Assembly: GCA_947066815.1 (NCBI GenBank) | Contig: CAMSZT010000007.1 | Span: forward strand, 34,848 to 98,847 | Length of the DNA: 64,000 nt | DNA from: an uncultured Lachnotalea sp. | GTDB lineage: Bacteria > Bacillota > Clostridia > Lachnospirales > Lachnospiraceae | Direction: 5' to 3' | Part shown: piece after piece, positions 32,890-40,826 of the stretch | How the letters are laid out: every line of letters starts with the position of its first letter | Position numbering within the stretch: position 1 is the stretch's first letter | Made by a program: the position numbers and the translations under genes | The notes under the pieces: generated by a model | The model's database searches: none | What the model saw: only the letters and a program-made list of their open reading frames with translations | What the model was told of the DNA's origin: nothing

Positions 32890-33819
32890 ATGTGGGTCTG
32901 TCCGGTCTGCAAAAAGCAGAATGAAGCAGGTCCGATCTGTGCGGGCTGCGGTTTTGACGAGAGCGGTAATTATGAGCGATATTGTACGCTGACGGTCGTG
33001 GATCTCTCTGCCTGCTCCCCGGGCGGCGGGGAAGGGAGGCGGTACGGCTGGGAGGATGTATACCGGAGGGGCATTGACTGTCTGGCCATCGGCGACCATG
33101 AGGCAGCGGTGAGATATCTGAAGCTGGCGGCGGAGAACGGGAATGCCGACGCACAGTTTACATATGGTTCCCTTTACTATGGCGGCTGTGCCGGCAATCA
33201 CCGGGAGGCGGCCGGCTGGTTTCAAAAGGCGGCCCTGCAGGGGCACCCGCTGGCCCAGTATTATCTTGGGCGGTGTTATTTCTGGGGCGAGGGGCTCCGG
33301 CTGGACTATACGGAGGGGGTCCGGTGGCTGGAGGAGTCCCGGAAAGGCGGCTGCAGGGAGGCGGAGGATTTCCTGGAGGCGCAGGTGTACGGTCAGGCAG
33401 GCGGAACGGGCCTGAATGTCTACAACTGGTACCGGATGCTGGCGGAAAGAGGGAATGTGGGTGCCCAGATCTATCTGGGAGACTACTATGGAAGCTTCGG
33501 GGTGCCGGGCGGTCACGCGGAGGCCGCAAGATGGTATGAGCGGGCCGCGGACGCGGGCTCTGCGAGGGGGAAATGGAAGATCGGCGCCTGTTATTACAGC
33601 GGGCAGGGCGTGGAACAGGATCAGGAAAAGGCAGTCGGGTATTACAGGATGGCGGCGCTGGAGGGGGACAGCATGGCCCAGGCATTGCTGGGGATGTGCT
33701 ATGAGTTTGGAAACGGCGCGGAGAAGGATCTGCAGAAGGCTGTCATGTGGTACCGGGAGGCGGCGTCCGGCGGGAATAAAGAGGCGCAAAAGCGGGTGGA
33801 CGCGCTGCTTAAAAAATAG
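32890..33819 (+). CDS. Zinc-ribbon protein with Sel1 repeats
   Basis: A 309-residue protein. The N-terminus MWVCPVCKKQNEAGPICAGCGFD is a double CxxC zinc ribbon, followed by the NYERYCTL tag seen in variant form in other proteins of this cluster. From about residue 70 to the end there are six to seven Sel1 (TPR-like) repeats with the A..YYLG..Y..G...D...A..W...AA..G pattern, forming a solenoid for protein binding. No signal peptide or membrane helix is present, so it is cytoplasmic. GGGGGGTG lies before the ATG. It opens the 18-gene co-directional cluster. Function is inferred as a scaffold or adaptor. Confidence 0.88.
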   Translation: MWVCPVCKKQNEAGPICAGCGFDESGNYERYCTLTVVDLSACSPGGGEGRRYGWEDVYRRGIDCLAIGDHEAAVRYLKLAAENGNADAQFTYGSLYYGGCAGNHREAAGWFQKAALQGHPLAQYYLGRCYFWGEGLRLDYTEGVRWLEESRKGGCREAEDFLEAQVYGQAGGTGLNVYNWYRMLAERGNVGAQIYLGDYYGSFGVPGGHAEAARWYERAADAGSARGKWKIGACYYSGQGVEQDQEKAVGYYRMAALEGDSMAQALLGMCYEFGNGAEKDLQKAVMWYREAASGGNKEAQKRVDALLKK

Positions 33820-33870
33820 ACGGAAGTGGAAGCGGGGAAGCTTTCAGGGATGCGGAGGGGGAATGAACCT

Positions 33871-35109
33871 ATGTGGGTATGTCCGGTTTGTGGGAAACGG
33901 AATGAAAAGGACCTGCTGTGCGCGGGCTGCGGGTTTGACCTGAGTCTTCATTACAGGGGCTACCGCACCCTGGCGGCGGTAGACGCGGGCAGGGGGCCTG
34001 CCGCATCCTTATATCAGGCCGAACGGGAGCCGGACTGGGGCCGGCTTCCGTGGGATCCGGAGAAGCTGGAAAAGCTGGCCTGTTATGCGAGGAAAGGATT
34101 CCCGGCGGCACAATATGAGCTCGGGAGGTTTTATGAAAACGGATTCGGATTTTCGGCTCAGGAAATGAGGAAGCGCGGAGATTTCTGGCTGAAAAAGGCG
34201 GCAGAGCAGGGATACCCGGGATCTGCGGTTGGAATGCGGGGCTCGGGACCGGATGTGTTCGGAAACGGGCCGGAATCGGGGCTCAGGTGTAAGATGCGGG
34301 TGGTGGCTGCCGGCGGGATCCCGGAGAGCGGATGCAGGGGGCTGGATCGGGAGGACGTGACGGCGGTGTCGGCCGGCTGGCAATATGGGATCGCGCTGAA
34401 AAGGGACGGAACTGTGATCACCTTCGGAGACAATGACTGGAAATTGAGGACGGCAGACCTGCGGGAGATCCAGGCAGTGTCAGCCGGATGCGAAGACGGC
34501 TATACGGCAGCTTTAAAAAGGGACGGAACCGTACTTTTACTATATCACAGTGACAAACCCCGGACATTCGAGTGGAGGGGCATCCGGGCCATAGACTGCG
34601 GAGAAGCCTATACCGTGGGCCTGAAAGCGGACGGGACAGTTGTTGCGGCCGGAGACAACAGCGCAGGCCAGTGCCGGGTGTCGGGCTGGAGGCATATCAA
34701 AGCGGTGTCGGCCGGAGACTGTCATGCGGTAGGGCTGAGGGAGGACGGGGGCGTGGTCGCCACAGGAGATGATCTGTTTGGCCAATGTGAAACCTCCTCC
34801 TGGAACGACATCGTGGCGGTGTCGGCCGGATCTTGCCATACGGTGGGCCTGAGAAAGGACGGGCGGGTAGTCGCCGTGGGTGACAATGAGGATGGCCAGT
34901 GCGATGTTGCCGGCTGGCGCGGCATCAAAGCGGTATCGGCCGGAGGCTATCATACGGTGGGTCTGAGAAAGGACGGGCGGGTAGTCGCCGTGGGTGACAA
35001 TGAGGATGGCCAGTGTGATGTTGCCGGCTGGCGCGGCATCACGGCGGTCTCAGCCGGCGGCACCTGTACCCTAGGACTCCAGAGGGTGTGGGACATTGCG
35101 GAGGAATGA
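33871..35109 (+). CDS. Zinc-ribbon protein with seven RCC1-like repeats (1)
   Basis: About 412 residues from ATG 33871 (MWVCPVCGKRNEKDLLCAG); the frame from 33826 is longer but lacks the shared start. Zinc ribbon and tag (CGFDLSLHYRGYRTL) are followed by a Sel1-like helical pair (AAQYELGRFYENGF...WLKKAAEQGYPGSA), then seven RCC1-type blades from about residue 145. The blade pattern is I.AVSAG..H.VGL..DG.VVA.GDN..GQC.V.GW, so a closed seven-bladed propeller is expected. Blades 6 and 7 are almost identical in DNA (units 117 bases apart near 34.85-35.04 kb), a recent duplication. It is likely a cytoplasmic protein-interaction module. Confidence 0.88.
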   Translation: MWVCPVCGKRNEKDLLCAGCGFDLSLHYRGYRTLAAVDAGRGPAASLYQAEREPDWGRLPWDPEKLEKLACYARKGFPAAQYELGRFYENGFGFSAQEMRKRGDFWLKKAAEQGYPGSAVGMRGSGPDVFGNGPESGLRCKMRVVAAGGIPESGCRGLDREDVTAVSAGWQYGIALKRDGTVITFGDNDWKLRTADLREIQAVSAGCEDGYTAALKRDGTVLLLYHSDKPRTFEWRGIRAIDCGEAYTVGLKADGTVVAAGDNSAGQCRVSGWRHIKAVSAGDCHAVGLREDGGVVATGDDLFGQCETSSWNDIVAVSAGSCHTVGLRKDGRVVAVGDNEDGQCDVAGWRGIKAVSAGGYHTVGLRKDGRVVAVGDNEDGQCDVAGWRGITAVSAGGTCTLGLQRVWDIAEE

Positions 35110-35131
35110 CGGAAAAGGGGAGTGAGGCGAG

Positions 35132-36217
35132 ATGAGAACATGCATAAAATGCGGGAATGAGGTGCAGGCCGTATGGAGATACTGTCCCGTCTGCGGCGGA
35201 TCCGAATTCCGGGAGGAGGCTCCGCCCGTTTTGGAGGCGGACGATTACGAGCGGTATGCCACGGTTTCCCCGCTGCCTGCCGGGGTGCGGGAGGCTTACG
35301 TGAGGAGCCGCTTTCCCCGGGAAGCGTCTGCGGGGGAGCCTCCCCGCCGGCCTTTTTCCGAAGGGCCGGGGCCGGAAGAGCGGCAGGGATACCGGCCGGA
35401 GGAGACGCCGGGTAAGCTGCCGGAGGGCCGGGAGAAGGACCGGTATGGAGGGCTGCGGGGGGGTCTGGAAACAGACCGCCTGGTCCTGAAGCCGGCCGGC
35501 AGGACCTTTGCCGTCCTGGGAAGCCTTTTGATGCTGGGGCTTGGGATCCTGGGCTTTCTGGCTCTGGGGGACGGTCTGGTGGAGGTCCTGGATGACGTGT
35601 TTTATAGCTATTCCGGTGATTCCGGCCTGGGGCAGTTCCGAACGGTATTGGCGATGGTTGGGAACTGGATGCTCCTGTCCGTTGTCTTTGGGGTGGGAGC
35701 CGGGGGCTTTCTCGGCCTTTGCTTTGCGTACCTTCGTATCCGCCGGGTTCCGGTCATCAGTCAGGTACTGGCGGCGGGGATGTCCTTTGTGCGGTGGCTC
35801 CCGGGGGAGTTCTGGATCGTGACAGCCTATTATCGATATGGCAGGGAAAATGAGGGCATGATCTATATCGGTGTTTTCATCATGCTTGGCAGCGCGTACC
35901 TTGGAAGCCTTGCCCACCGCAGGATCACAGAGGGGATCTCGGAGGGGAAATGGGAGACTCCCGCTTCTTTTGGTGGATTCAGAGCGCTCCTTAAGGGAGG
36001 CGGACTGCGCGGGGCGGGCAGGGAGATCCGGCTCCTCGCCCACTGCGCGGCCGCGTATGCCGTGTGGTGGGATCTGGCAGCATTTGGCGCCGTTGGAAGC
36101 AGGTTTACCTCTTACGGCATGCTTCTGATCCTGCTTTTCACCGTGCCGGACGGATTGGTCAGTATGCTTGTGCGGGGGATCCGGAAGAAAAAGTCCGCGG
36201 GCAGGGGAGGTGTGTGA
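35132..36217 (+). CDS. Zinc-ribbon membrane protein, degenerate permease-like (1)
   Basis: A 361-residue protein. The N-terminal MRTCIKCGNEV...YCPVCGG is a zinc ribbon, followed by DDYERYATV (resembling the tag of its neighbours), a charged linker to about residue 125, and five or six membrane helices. The helical part resembles polar amino-acid ABC permeases: FVRWLPGEFWIV aligns with the RGTPLLVQL region, and RRITEGISEGKWETPASFG with the EAA coupling loop. Key EAA residues are not conserved, and no ATPase or binding protein of that transporter type is near. A membrane anchor derived from a permease is likely. It pairs with the next gene, 1 base away. Confidence 0.75.
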   Translation: MRTCIKCGNEVQAVWRYCPVCGGSEFREEAPPVLEADDYERYATVSPLPAGVREAYVRSRFPREASAGEPPRRPFSEGPGPEERQGYRPEETPGKLPEGREKDRYGGLRGGLETDRLVLKPAGRTFAVLGSLLMLGLGILGFLALGDGLVEVLDDVFYSYSGDSGLGQFRTVLAMVGNWMLLSVVFGVGAGGFLGLCFAYLRIRRVPVISQVLAAGMSFVRWLPGEFWIVTAYYRYGRENEGMIYIGVFIMLGSAYLGSLAHRRITEGISEGKWETPASFGGFRALLKGGGLRGAGREIRLLAHCAAAYAVWWDLAAFGAVGSRFTSYGMLLILLFTVPDGLVSMLVRGIRKKKSAGRGGV

Positions 36218-36218
36218 C

Positions 36219-36812
36219 ATGATCGTGTGGAGCTGGAGTGATATGGGGATCTTTTTTCTGAAGGGGATCGGCCTGGTTTCCGCGGTTTTTCTGCTCTGCC
36301 TGTTTTTGGGGCAGCTGACAGCGATGGCCCGTCTGAGCCGGGTTCCGGCGCTGACGCAGATCCTGAATGTCGTGTTTGCCCTGTTCCGGCGGGTCCCGGC
36401 GCTGGCTGTCATGGGGCTTTTGCTGGCCTGGCAGAGGGGGCTGGGCAATGATCTTTCTTCCGCAATGGTATTCGTTGTTCTGCTCTTATGCTTTGTGCCG
36501 GAAATGTCGGATGTCCAGATGGAGAGCATGAGAAAAGCGCCGGAGAGCCGGAATCCGGAGGGCGCGGGCGCCTGGAGGCTTTTTAAACAGTCGCTGGCCT
36601 TCGCTTTTGCCGGGCGGACAGACGTGTTCTGCGGAATCTGGACGCGGCTGTTTTTGTTCGCAGAGCTCTATGGGATCCCGGCTGTCATGGGCCAATGTCA
36701 TCTTGCGGACACGCTGATGTTTGCCGGGCTGATCGTGGGCTACTGGCTGGGAGGGCTTTTGCTGGCGGCCGTTATGCGGCGCTTATGCAGGCGGCTGTCC
36801 GGGAGGGCCTGA
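36219..36812 (+). CDS. Membrane protein, degenerate permease-like (2)
   Basis: A 197-residue membrane protein from ATG 36219, with GGGGAGG in front; the frame from 36168 is longer but overlaps the previous gene. About five helices are seen. The segments LFRRVPALAVMGLLLAW and VQMESMRKAPESRNPEGAGAWRLFKQ align with the permease RGxP and EAA-loop regions of HisM-type proteins, again without a clear EAA motif. With the preceding gene it could form a heterodimeric membrane platform for the soluble proteins of the cluster. Transport activity is not supported by context. Confidence 0.7.
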   Translation: MIVWSWSDMGIFFLKGIGLVSAVFLLCLFLGQLTAMARLSRVPALTQILNVVFALFRRVPALAVMGLLLAWQRGLGNDLSSAMVFVVLLLCFVPEMSDVQMESMRKAPESRNPEGAGAWRLFKQSLAFAFAGRTDVFCGIWTRLFLFAELYGIPAVMGQCHLADTLMFAGLIVGYWLGGLLLAAVMRRLCRRLSGRA

Positions 36813-36874
36813 CGGCAGAGAGAGATCTGCGGAGCGAAAAGGATCTGCGGGGGTAAAAGAAAGGAAACGGGGAC

Positions 36875-38581
36875 GTGCGGAACATAGGGATCGATTTTGG
36901 GAGTACTTACACGACGGTGTCGGTATACCGGGAGGAGACAGGGCTTTTGGAGACGGTGTTTTTTAACCAGGATTCGCCCTATGTCCCCTCGGTGGCGGCT
37001 TACAACGGGAAAAAATTGGAGTTCGGCCGGGCCGCCAAGCTCCACGCGGGGAAAAAAGGGGTTTCCGTCTATAAGGCGTTTAAAATGCTCCTCACAGAGA
37101 CGGATGAGGAAAGGCTGGAAAAGCGGGGCTACCTGGGACCGTATACCCCGTCCCGGATCGCCGGGGAGTTCCTGGACGACCTGATCCATCAGGTGCTGGC
37201 CCGCACCGGCGAGGAACGGATCGGCCGTCTGGTGGTCGGCGCGCCGGAGATCTGGTTTCAGGAGGTGAAGACCATCGCCGCGAGGAGCATCCTGCGGGAT
37301 ATCTGTCTGGAGATCCCGGAGGTCGGCTCCGTGCAGGTGGTCAGCGAGCCGGCGGCGGCCAGCGCGTTCTTCTCCTACAATTATCAGACGATCACCGGGA
37401 AGGCTTTCGACGGAAATATCCTGCTGATCGATTACGGCGGAGGGACTCTGGACCTCACCCTCACCCAGGTCACGGCCCGGCCGGACGAGGAAAACCGGCA
37501 GCGCATGGAGATCAAGGTGCTGGAGGCGGTGGGCGCCGGGGAGAACGTGGAGCGCCGCATCGGCAAGGCGGGGATCGTCTACATGGAGGTGGTGATGGCG
37601 GAGGCCGTCTGGCGGGCCGGTCTCGTGGAAGGAGACCGGGGGCCGAAGATCGACGGGAAGTTTCTCCGGGCGGTCAATGAGCTGGAGGATGAGCTGCAGA
37701 GCCGGACCGAGGAGATCGGCGCGTTTTTTGCGGAGCGGGGTGTCGATGATCCGAACCGGCTGAATGAGGAATTTACCAGTGTCGATTACCGGGGGGAGGA
37801 GCTGGAGATCACCTACGGGCTTTTGGCGGAGGTCTACGACGATGTGATCCGGCCGGTCCTCGACGGGAAACTGAGGGAGATGCTTTCTTTCATGGAAGAA
37901 AAGGGGATCGACTACGGGAACAGCAGCCGGGATACCTTTAAGGTGGCGCTGGTCGGCGGCTTCGGAAATTTTTATCTGGTGAAAAAGCAGGTCATGGATC
38001 TGTTCCGGTTTGTGCCGGGAGACCGGCGGCAGTCGGATATCATCCGGAATAAGTCGGACTGTGAGAAGGCCATCTCCCTGGGGACCGCCCTGCTGGCCTC
38101 CCGCGTGGTGGGGATCCGCCAGACGGCGCCCTACTCCATCGGCGTGTTCGCCCGCAGCGCTTCCGGGGAGGCGTGCCGGGATTACGCGTTCCGCTATAAA
38201 GAGGACATCGAGTTTGACAGGGCCTATTTTCCGGTCAGTCCTGCGGACGGACGCCGGATCGTCACCTTCGTCGCCTCCAATTCTATCTCCCGGTTCGTGA
38301 TCAATATGGGACATGACGAGCAGACGGCGATCGTCGTGCCCCTGAAGGAAGAATTTAAAAGACGGCTGGAAAATGTGGTGAAAAATGAGTACCGGACGGC
38401 GGTGATCGGGTTTTCCCTGGATCCCTCCGAGGTGGTGAGTGTGCATATCTGCGAGTACGACCTGCTGGAGGATCAGCTGGGGGAGGACCACGTGATCGAG
38501 CTTACCCGGTTTGACGAGCTGTTTGAGCTTACCCGGGTGGAAAAACTGGAGGCACGCAATTGCGAAGCCGCAAAATTGTGA
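36875..38581 (+). CDS. Divergent Hsp70-like ATPase (1)
   Basis: A 568-residue Hsp70/actin-fold ATPase starting at GTG 36875. Phosphate-1 motif IGIDFGSTYTTVSVY, connect region VVSEPAAASAFF, phosphate-2 LLIDYGGGTLDLTL and adenosine motif VALVGGFGNF are all present, so ATP binding is expected. After about residue 420 a beta-rich domain of about 140 residues differs from the DnaK substrate-binding domain and lacks the helical lid and EEVD-like tail. It is not housekeeping DnaK, and no dnaJ or grpE is near. The last nine or so residues (ARNCEAAKL) are encoded by the edge of palindromic repeat copy B, so the natural C-terminus may have been altered. A paralogue is encoded at 45497. Confidence 0.88.
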   Translation: MRNIGIDFGSTYTTVSVYREETGLLETVFFNQDSPYVPSVAAYNGKKLEFGRAAKLHAGKKGVSVYKAFKMLLTETDEERLEKRGYLGPYTPSRIAGEFLDDLIHQVLARTGEERIGRLVVGAPEIWFQEVKTIAARSILRDICLEIPEVGSVQVVSEPAAASAFFSYNYQTITGKAFDGNILLIDYGGGTLDLTLTQVTARPDEENRQRMEIKVLEAVGAGENVERRIGKAGIVYMEVVMAEAVWRAGLVEGDRGPKIDGKFLRAVNELEDELQSRTEEIGAFFAERGVDDPNRLNEEFTSVDYRGEELEITYGLLAEVYDDVIRPVLDGKLREMLSFMEEKGIDYGNSSRDTFKVALVGGFGNFYLVKKQVMDLFRFVPGDRRQSDIIRNKSDCEKAISLGTALLASRVVGIRQTAPYSIGVFARSASGEACRDYAFRYKEDIEFDRAYFPVSPADGRRIVTFVASNSISRFVINMGHDEQTAIVVPLKEEFKRRLENVVKNEYRTAVIGFSLDPSEVVSVHICEYDLLEDQLGEDHVIELTRFDELFELTRVEKLEARNCEAAKL

Positions 38582-38757
38582 GAATATTCTGGCAATATGT
38601 TCGTCCAAAGCCTGCAGCGCCAACCGTTCCAGCAAGCCCAGAACCGCAGAAGTCACTCGGAAACTCCTGCCTTCTCTGGTCTTGCTTCCACGGCGCAGAG
38701 GGCTTTTCCCGGAAATATTGCCAGAATATTCAACGAGTTTTTGAGCTTCGCAATCGC
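38556..38757. repeat. Palindromic repeat element, copy B
   Basis: About 202 bp, in the opposite orientation to copy A. It is bounded by GCAATTGCGAAGC and GCTTCGCAATCGC, with inner arms ATATTCTGGCAATAT / ATATTGCCAGAATAT and AAAGCCTGCAGCGCC / GGCGCAGAGGGCTTT. It starts inside the 3' end of the hsp70-like gene and supplies its stop codon. Confidence 0.85.
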
Positions 38758-38774
38758 CCGGAACAGAGTATGAA

Positions 38775-38984
38775 GGGAATTGCGGAACAGCAAAACATGG
38801 AAAGGATCCTGATAATTGCATCCAGGAAAAGCCCTCTGCGCCATGGAGATGAGACCATGGAAAACGGGAGGGCCTCTGCCCGAGTGTTTTCTGCGCTTAT
38901 GGGCTCATTGGAATGTTTGGCGCTGCAGGCTTTGGATGGATCAATTGTCAGGATCCTCTCGACAATTTCACGTTTCGCAATTAC
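38775..38984. repeat. Palindromic repeat element, copy C
   Basis: About 210 bp, same orientation as copy A but more diverged. Ends GGGAATTGCGGAAC and GTTTCGCAATTACC; inner arms AAAGGATCCTGATAATTG / CAATTGTCAGGATCC and AAAGCCCTCTGCGCC / GGCGCTGCAGGCTTT. The flanks CCGGAACAGAGTAT (38758) and CCGGACAGAGTAT (38984) are nearly identical and may be a target duplication. Confidence 0.8.
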
Positions 38985-39019
38985 CGGACAGAGTATATTC
39001 GGAAAGGAGAGGATGCAGG

Positions 39020-39550
39020 ATGAAATGTCTCGCATGTGGAAGCAGTGAAGCGGAGGCGGCCATGAGCCGCTGTCCCAGATGCGGATTCCCGCTGATACAT
39101 ACGGTGGGTGAGACAGGAGACGGGGAAGCGGCGCTGGGAAAAATGGCAGAGGAATACCGGAGGAAGAAGCTTAGCGGGTTTTCCTTCGGGCTCCTGACCT
39201 ACCGGCATGAGATGCGGGAGGGCCGCCTGGAGCAGAGCAGTGTTCAGGAAGTCACGCTTCCGGTGCGGGCTTTTGAGCTCTCTCAGGGGAAGATCTTCTG
39301 GCAGGAGGGAAGATTTGCCAGGATCCGGGGCGGGGAGGGGGTCACGCTGACCCTGGTCATCCGGAAGGATGGGACAAGGAGGGAGATCCCTCTGCCGGTG
39401 CGGGCTCCGGAGACGGAAGGCTTCTGGCAGACAGGCCTTGTGCTGGAACCGGGCTTTGCGGTGAGGCTGGCCGTGGGAGACGAGACCTCTTGCAGCTGTT
39501 CCGGCGAGGTGCCGCTTCTGCCGCCTGCAAGGCCGGAGGGAGGAGAATAG
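39020..39550 (+). CDS. Short zinc-ribbon beta protein (1)
   Basis: A 176-residue protein from ATG 39020 (MKCLACGSSEAEAAMSRCPRCGF), with GGAAAGGAGAGG upstream. The N-terminus is a CxxC...CxxC zinc ribbon; the rest is beta-rich (VTLTLVIRKDGTRREIPLPV...GLVLEPGFAVRLAVGD), with a two-Cys SCSCSG loop. It resembles the protein encoded at 48687 in size, ribbon and beta pattern, so both probably arose by duplication and serve parallel roles, each near one Hsp70-like gene. The long frame from 38816 runs through repeat copy C and is not used. Role unknown; possibly a co-chaperone-like adaptor. Confidence 0.75.
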   Translation: MKCLACGSSEAEAAMSRCPRCGFPLIHTVGETGDGEAALGKMAEEYRRKKLSGFSFGLLTYRHEMREGRLEQSSVQEVTLPVRAFELSQGKIFWQEGRFARIRGGEGVTLTLVIRKDGTRREIPLPVRAPETEGFWQTGLVLEPGFAVRLAVGDETSCSCSGEVPLLPPARPEGGE

Positions 39551-39554
39551 AGCT

Positions 39555-40805
39555 ATGTGGAGTTGTCCGATCTGTGGAAAACAGAATGAAAACGGCCTGC
39601 TGTGCGCAGACTGCGGTTTTGATCTGAGCAGTCATTATGAGAAATACCGCACCCTGGTGCGTGCGGAGCGGTATGCGGACTTAAAGCAGGCTCCGGCTTT
39701 GGGGGCGGGGCACAGAATGCAGGCGCCGCACCGGCCGGAACAGGAGCCGGACTGGAGCAGCCTGTCCTGGAACCTGGAAACCATAGAGGAACTGATCTAT
39801 TATGCGAAGCGGGGATTTCCGGGAGCCCAGTATGTGCTGGGCGGGTTCTACAAAAGCGAGTCCGTCGGCCGGGAGATGAGGGAGCGGGGAGATTTCTGGA
39901 TCGAACAGGCGGCAAAGCAGGGGTATCCGGGCTCCATGGCCGGGCGGATGACAGGATTTTCCGTGGTAGCCGGGAGCCGGGCACTGGCGGGGCTGCAGAG
40001 AGGAGGCCGGGCGCTGGCCGTGGGGGACGATATGGACGGCCAGTGCAGGCTGACGGGCTGGAGGGATATCACGGCGGTGTCGGGGGGAGCGCGCTATACC
40101 GCAGGGCTTAAGCGGGACGGGACCGTGGCGGTTGCCGGAGCTGCCGACTGGAGCCGGAAGTGCGTGTCGGAGTGGAAGGATATCACCGCGGTTGCGGCCG
40201 GAGAGCTCCACCTGGTGGGGCTTAAGGGGGATGGGACCGTGGTGGAGGCCGGGGGGAACTGGAACGGAGAGGGGAGGGTCGCGGACTGGCGGGATATCGT
40301 CGCCGTGGCCGCCGGAGGGACCCACACGGTCGGCCTGAGGAGGGACGGGACCGTGGCGGCGGCCGGGAGCAACGCCTGGAAGCAGTGCGAGGTATCGGAC
40401 TGGAGGGACATCGTCGCGGTTGCGGCCGGCGAGACCCACACGGTGGGCCTTAAACGGGACGGCAGCGTCGTCGCCGCGGGGGAGGACCAGGAGGGGCAGT
40501 GCCAGGTGTCGGGCTGGAAGGATATGACGGCGGTCGCTGCGGGCGGCTCCCACACGGTCGGACTGCGAAAGGACGGCAGCGTGGCCGTGGCGGGAGACCA
40601 TGCGAATGGCGAATCCGAAGCCTCGGACTGGAAGGGGATCATCGCGGTGGCCGCCGGAAGGTATCATATCGTGGGCCTGAGAGACGACGGAACCGTGGCC
40701 GCTGCCGGCAAAAACGGGGACGGACAATGCGGGGTATCCGGCTGGCGGGGCATTACGGCCATATCGGCCGGGGGATGGCACACGGTGGGAATCCAAAAAT
40801 CATAG
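39555..40805 (+). CDS. Zinc-ribbon protein with seven RCC1-like repeats (2)
   Basis: A 416-residue protein of the same build as the one at 33871: zinc ribbon MWSCPICGKQNENGLLCADC, tag CGFDLSSHYEKYRTL, a Sel1-like pair (GAQYVLGGFYKSES...QAAKQGYPGSM), then seven RCC1-type blades (central motif AVAAG..HTVGLK.DGTV). The first blade strand (LAVGDDMDGQC) comes from the N-terminal side and the last repeat ends at HTVGIQKS, which suits closure of the ring. It lacks signal and membrane segments. The tandem position with two further members argues for serial gene duplication. Confidence 0.88.
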   Translation: MWSCPICGKQNENGLLCADCGFDLSSHYEKYRTLVRAERYADLKQAPALGAGHRMQAPHRPEQEPDWSSLSWNLETIEELIYYAKRGFPGAQYVLGGFYKSESVGREMRERGDFWIEQAAKQGYPGSMAGRMTGFSVVAGSRALAGLQRGGRALAVGDDMDGQCRLTGWRDITAVSGGARYTAGLKRDGTVAVAGAADWSRKCVSEWKDITAVAAGELHLVGLKGDGTVVEAGGNWNGEGRVADWRDIVAVAAGGTHTVGLRRDGTVAAAGSNAWKQCEVSDWRDIVAVAAGETHTVGLKRDGSVVAAGEDQEGQCQVSGWKDMTAVAAGGSHTVGLRKDGSVAVAGDHANGESEASDWKGIIAVAAGRYHIVGLRDDGTVAAAGKNGDGQCGVSGWRGITAISAGGWHTVGIQKS

Positions 40806-40826
40806 GGGATAGGGGATTGAGTGAGT

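Noticed and set aside
35039..36529. 496-residue minus-strand open frame over the permease-like genes
   Set aside because: Basic, Pro/Arg/Ser-rich shadow with no good ribosome site; the plus strand encodes recognisable zinc ribbon and membrane helices.
36740..38821. 693-residue minus-strand open frame across the first Hsp70-like gene
   Set aside because: It is antisense to a protein with clear Hsp70 motifs, and its own sequence has no domain signal. Long antisense frames are common in GC-rich genes.
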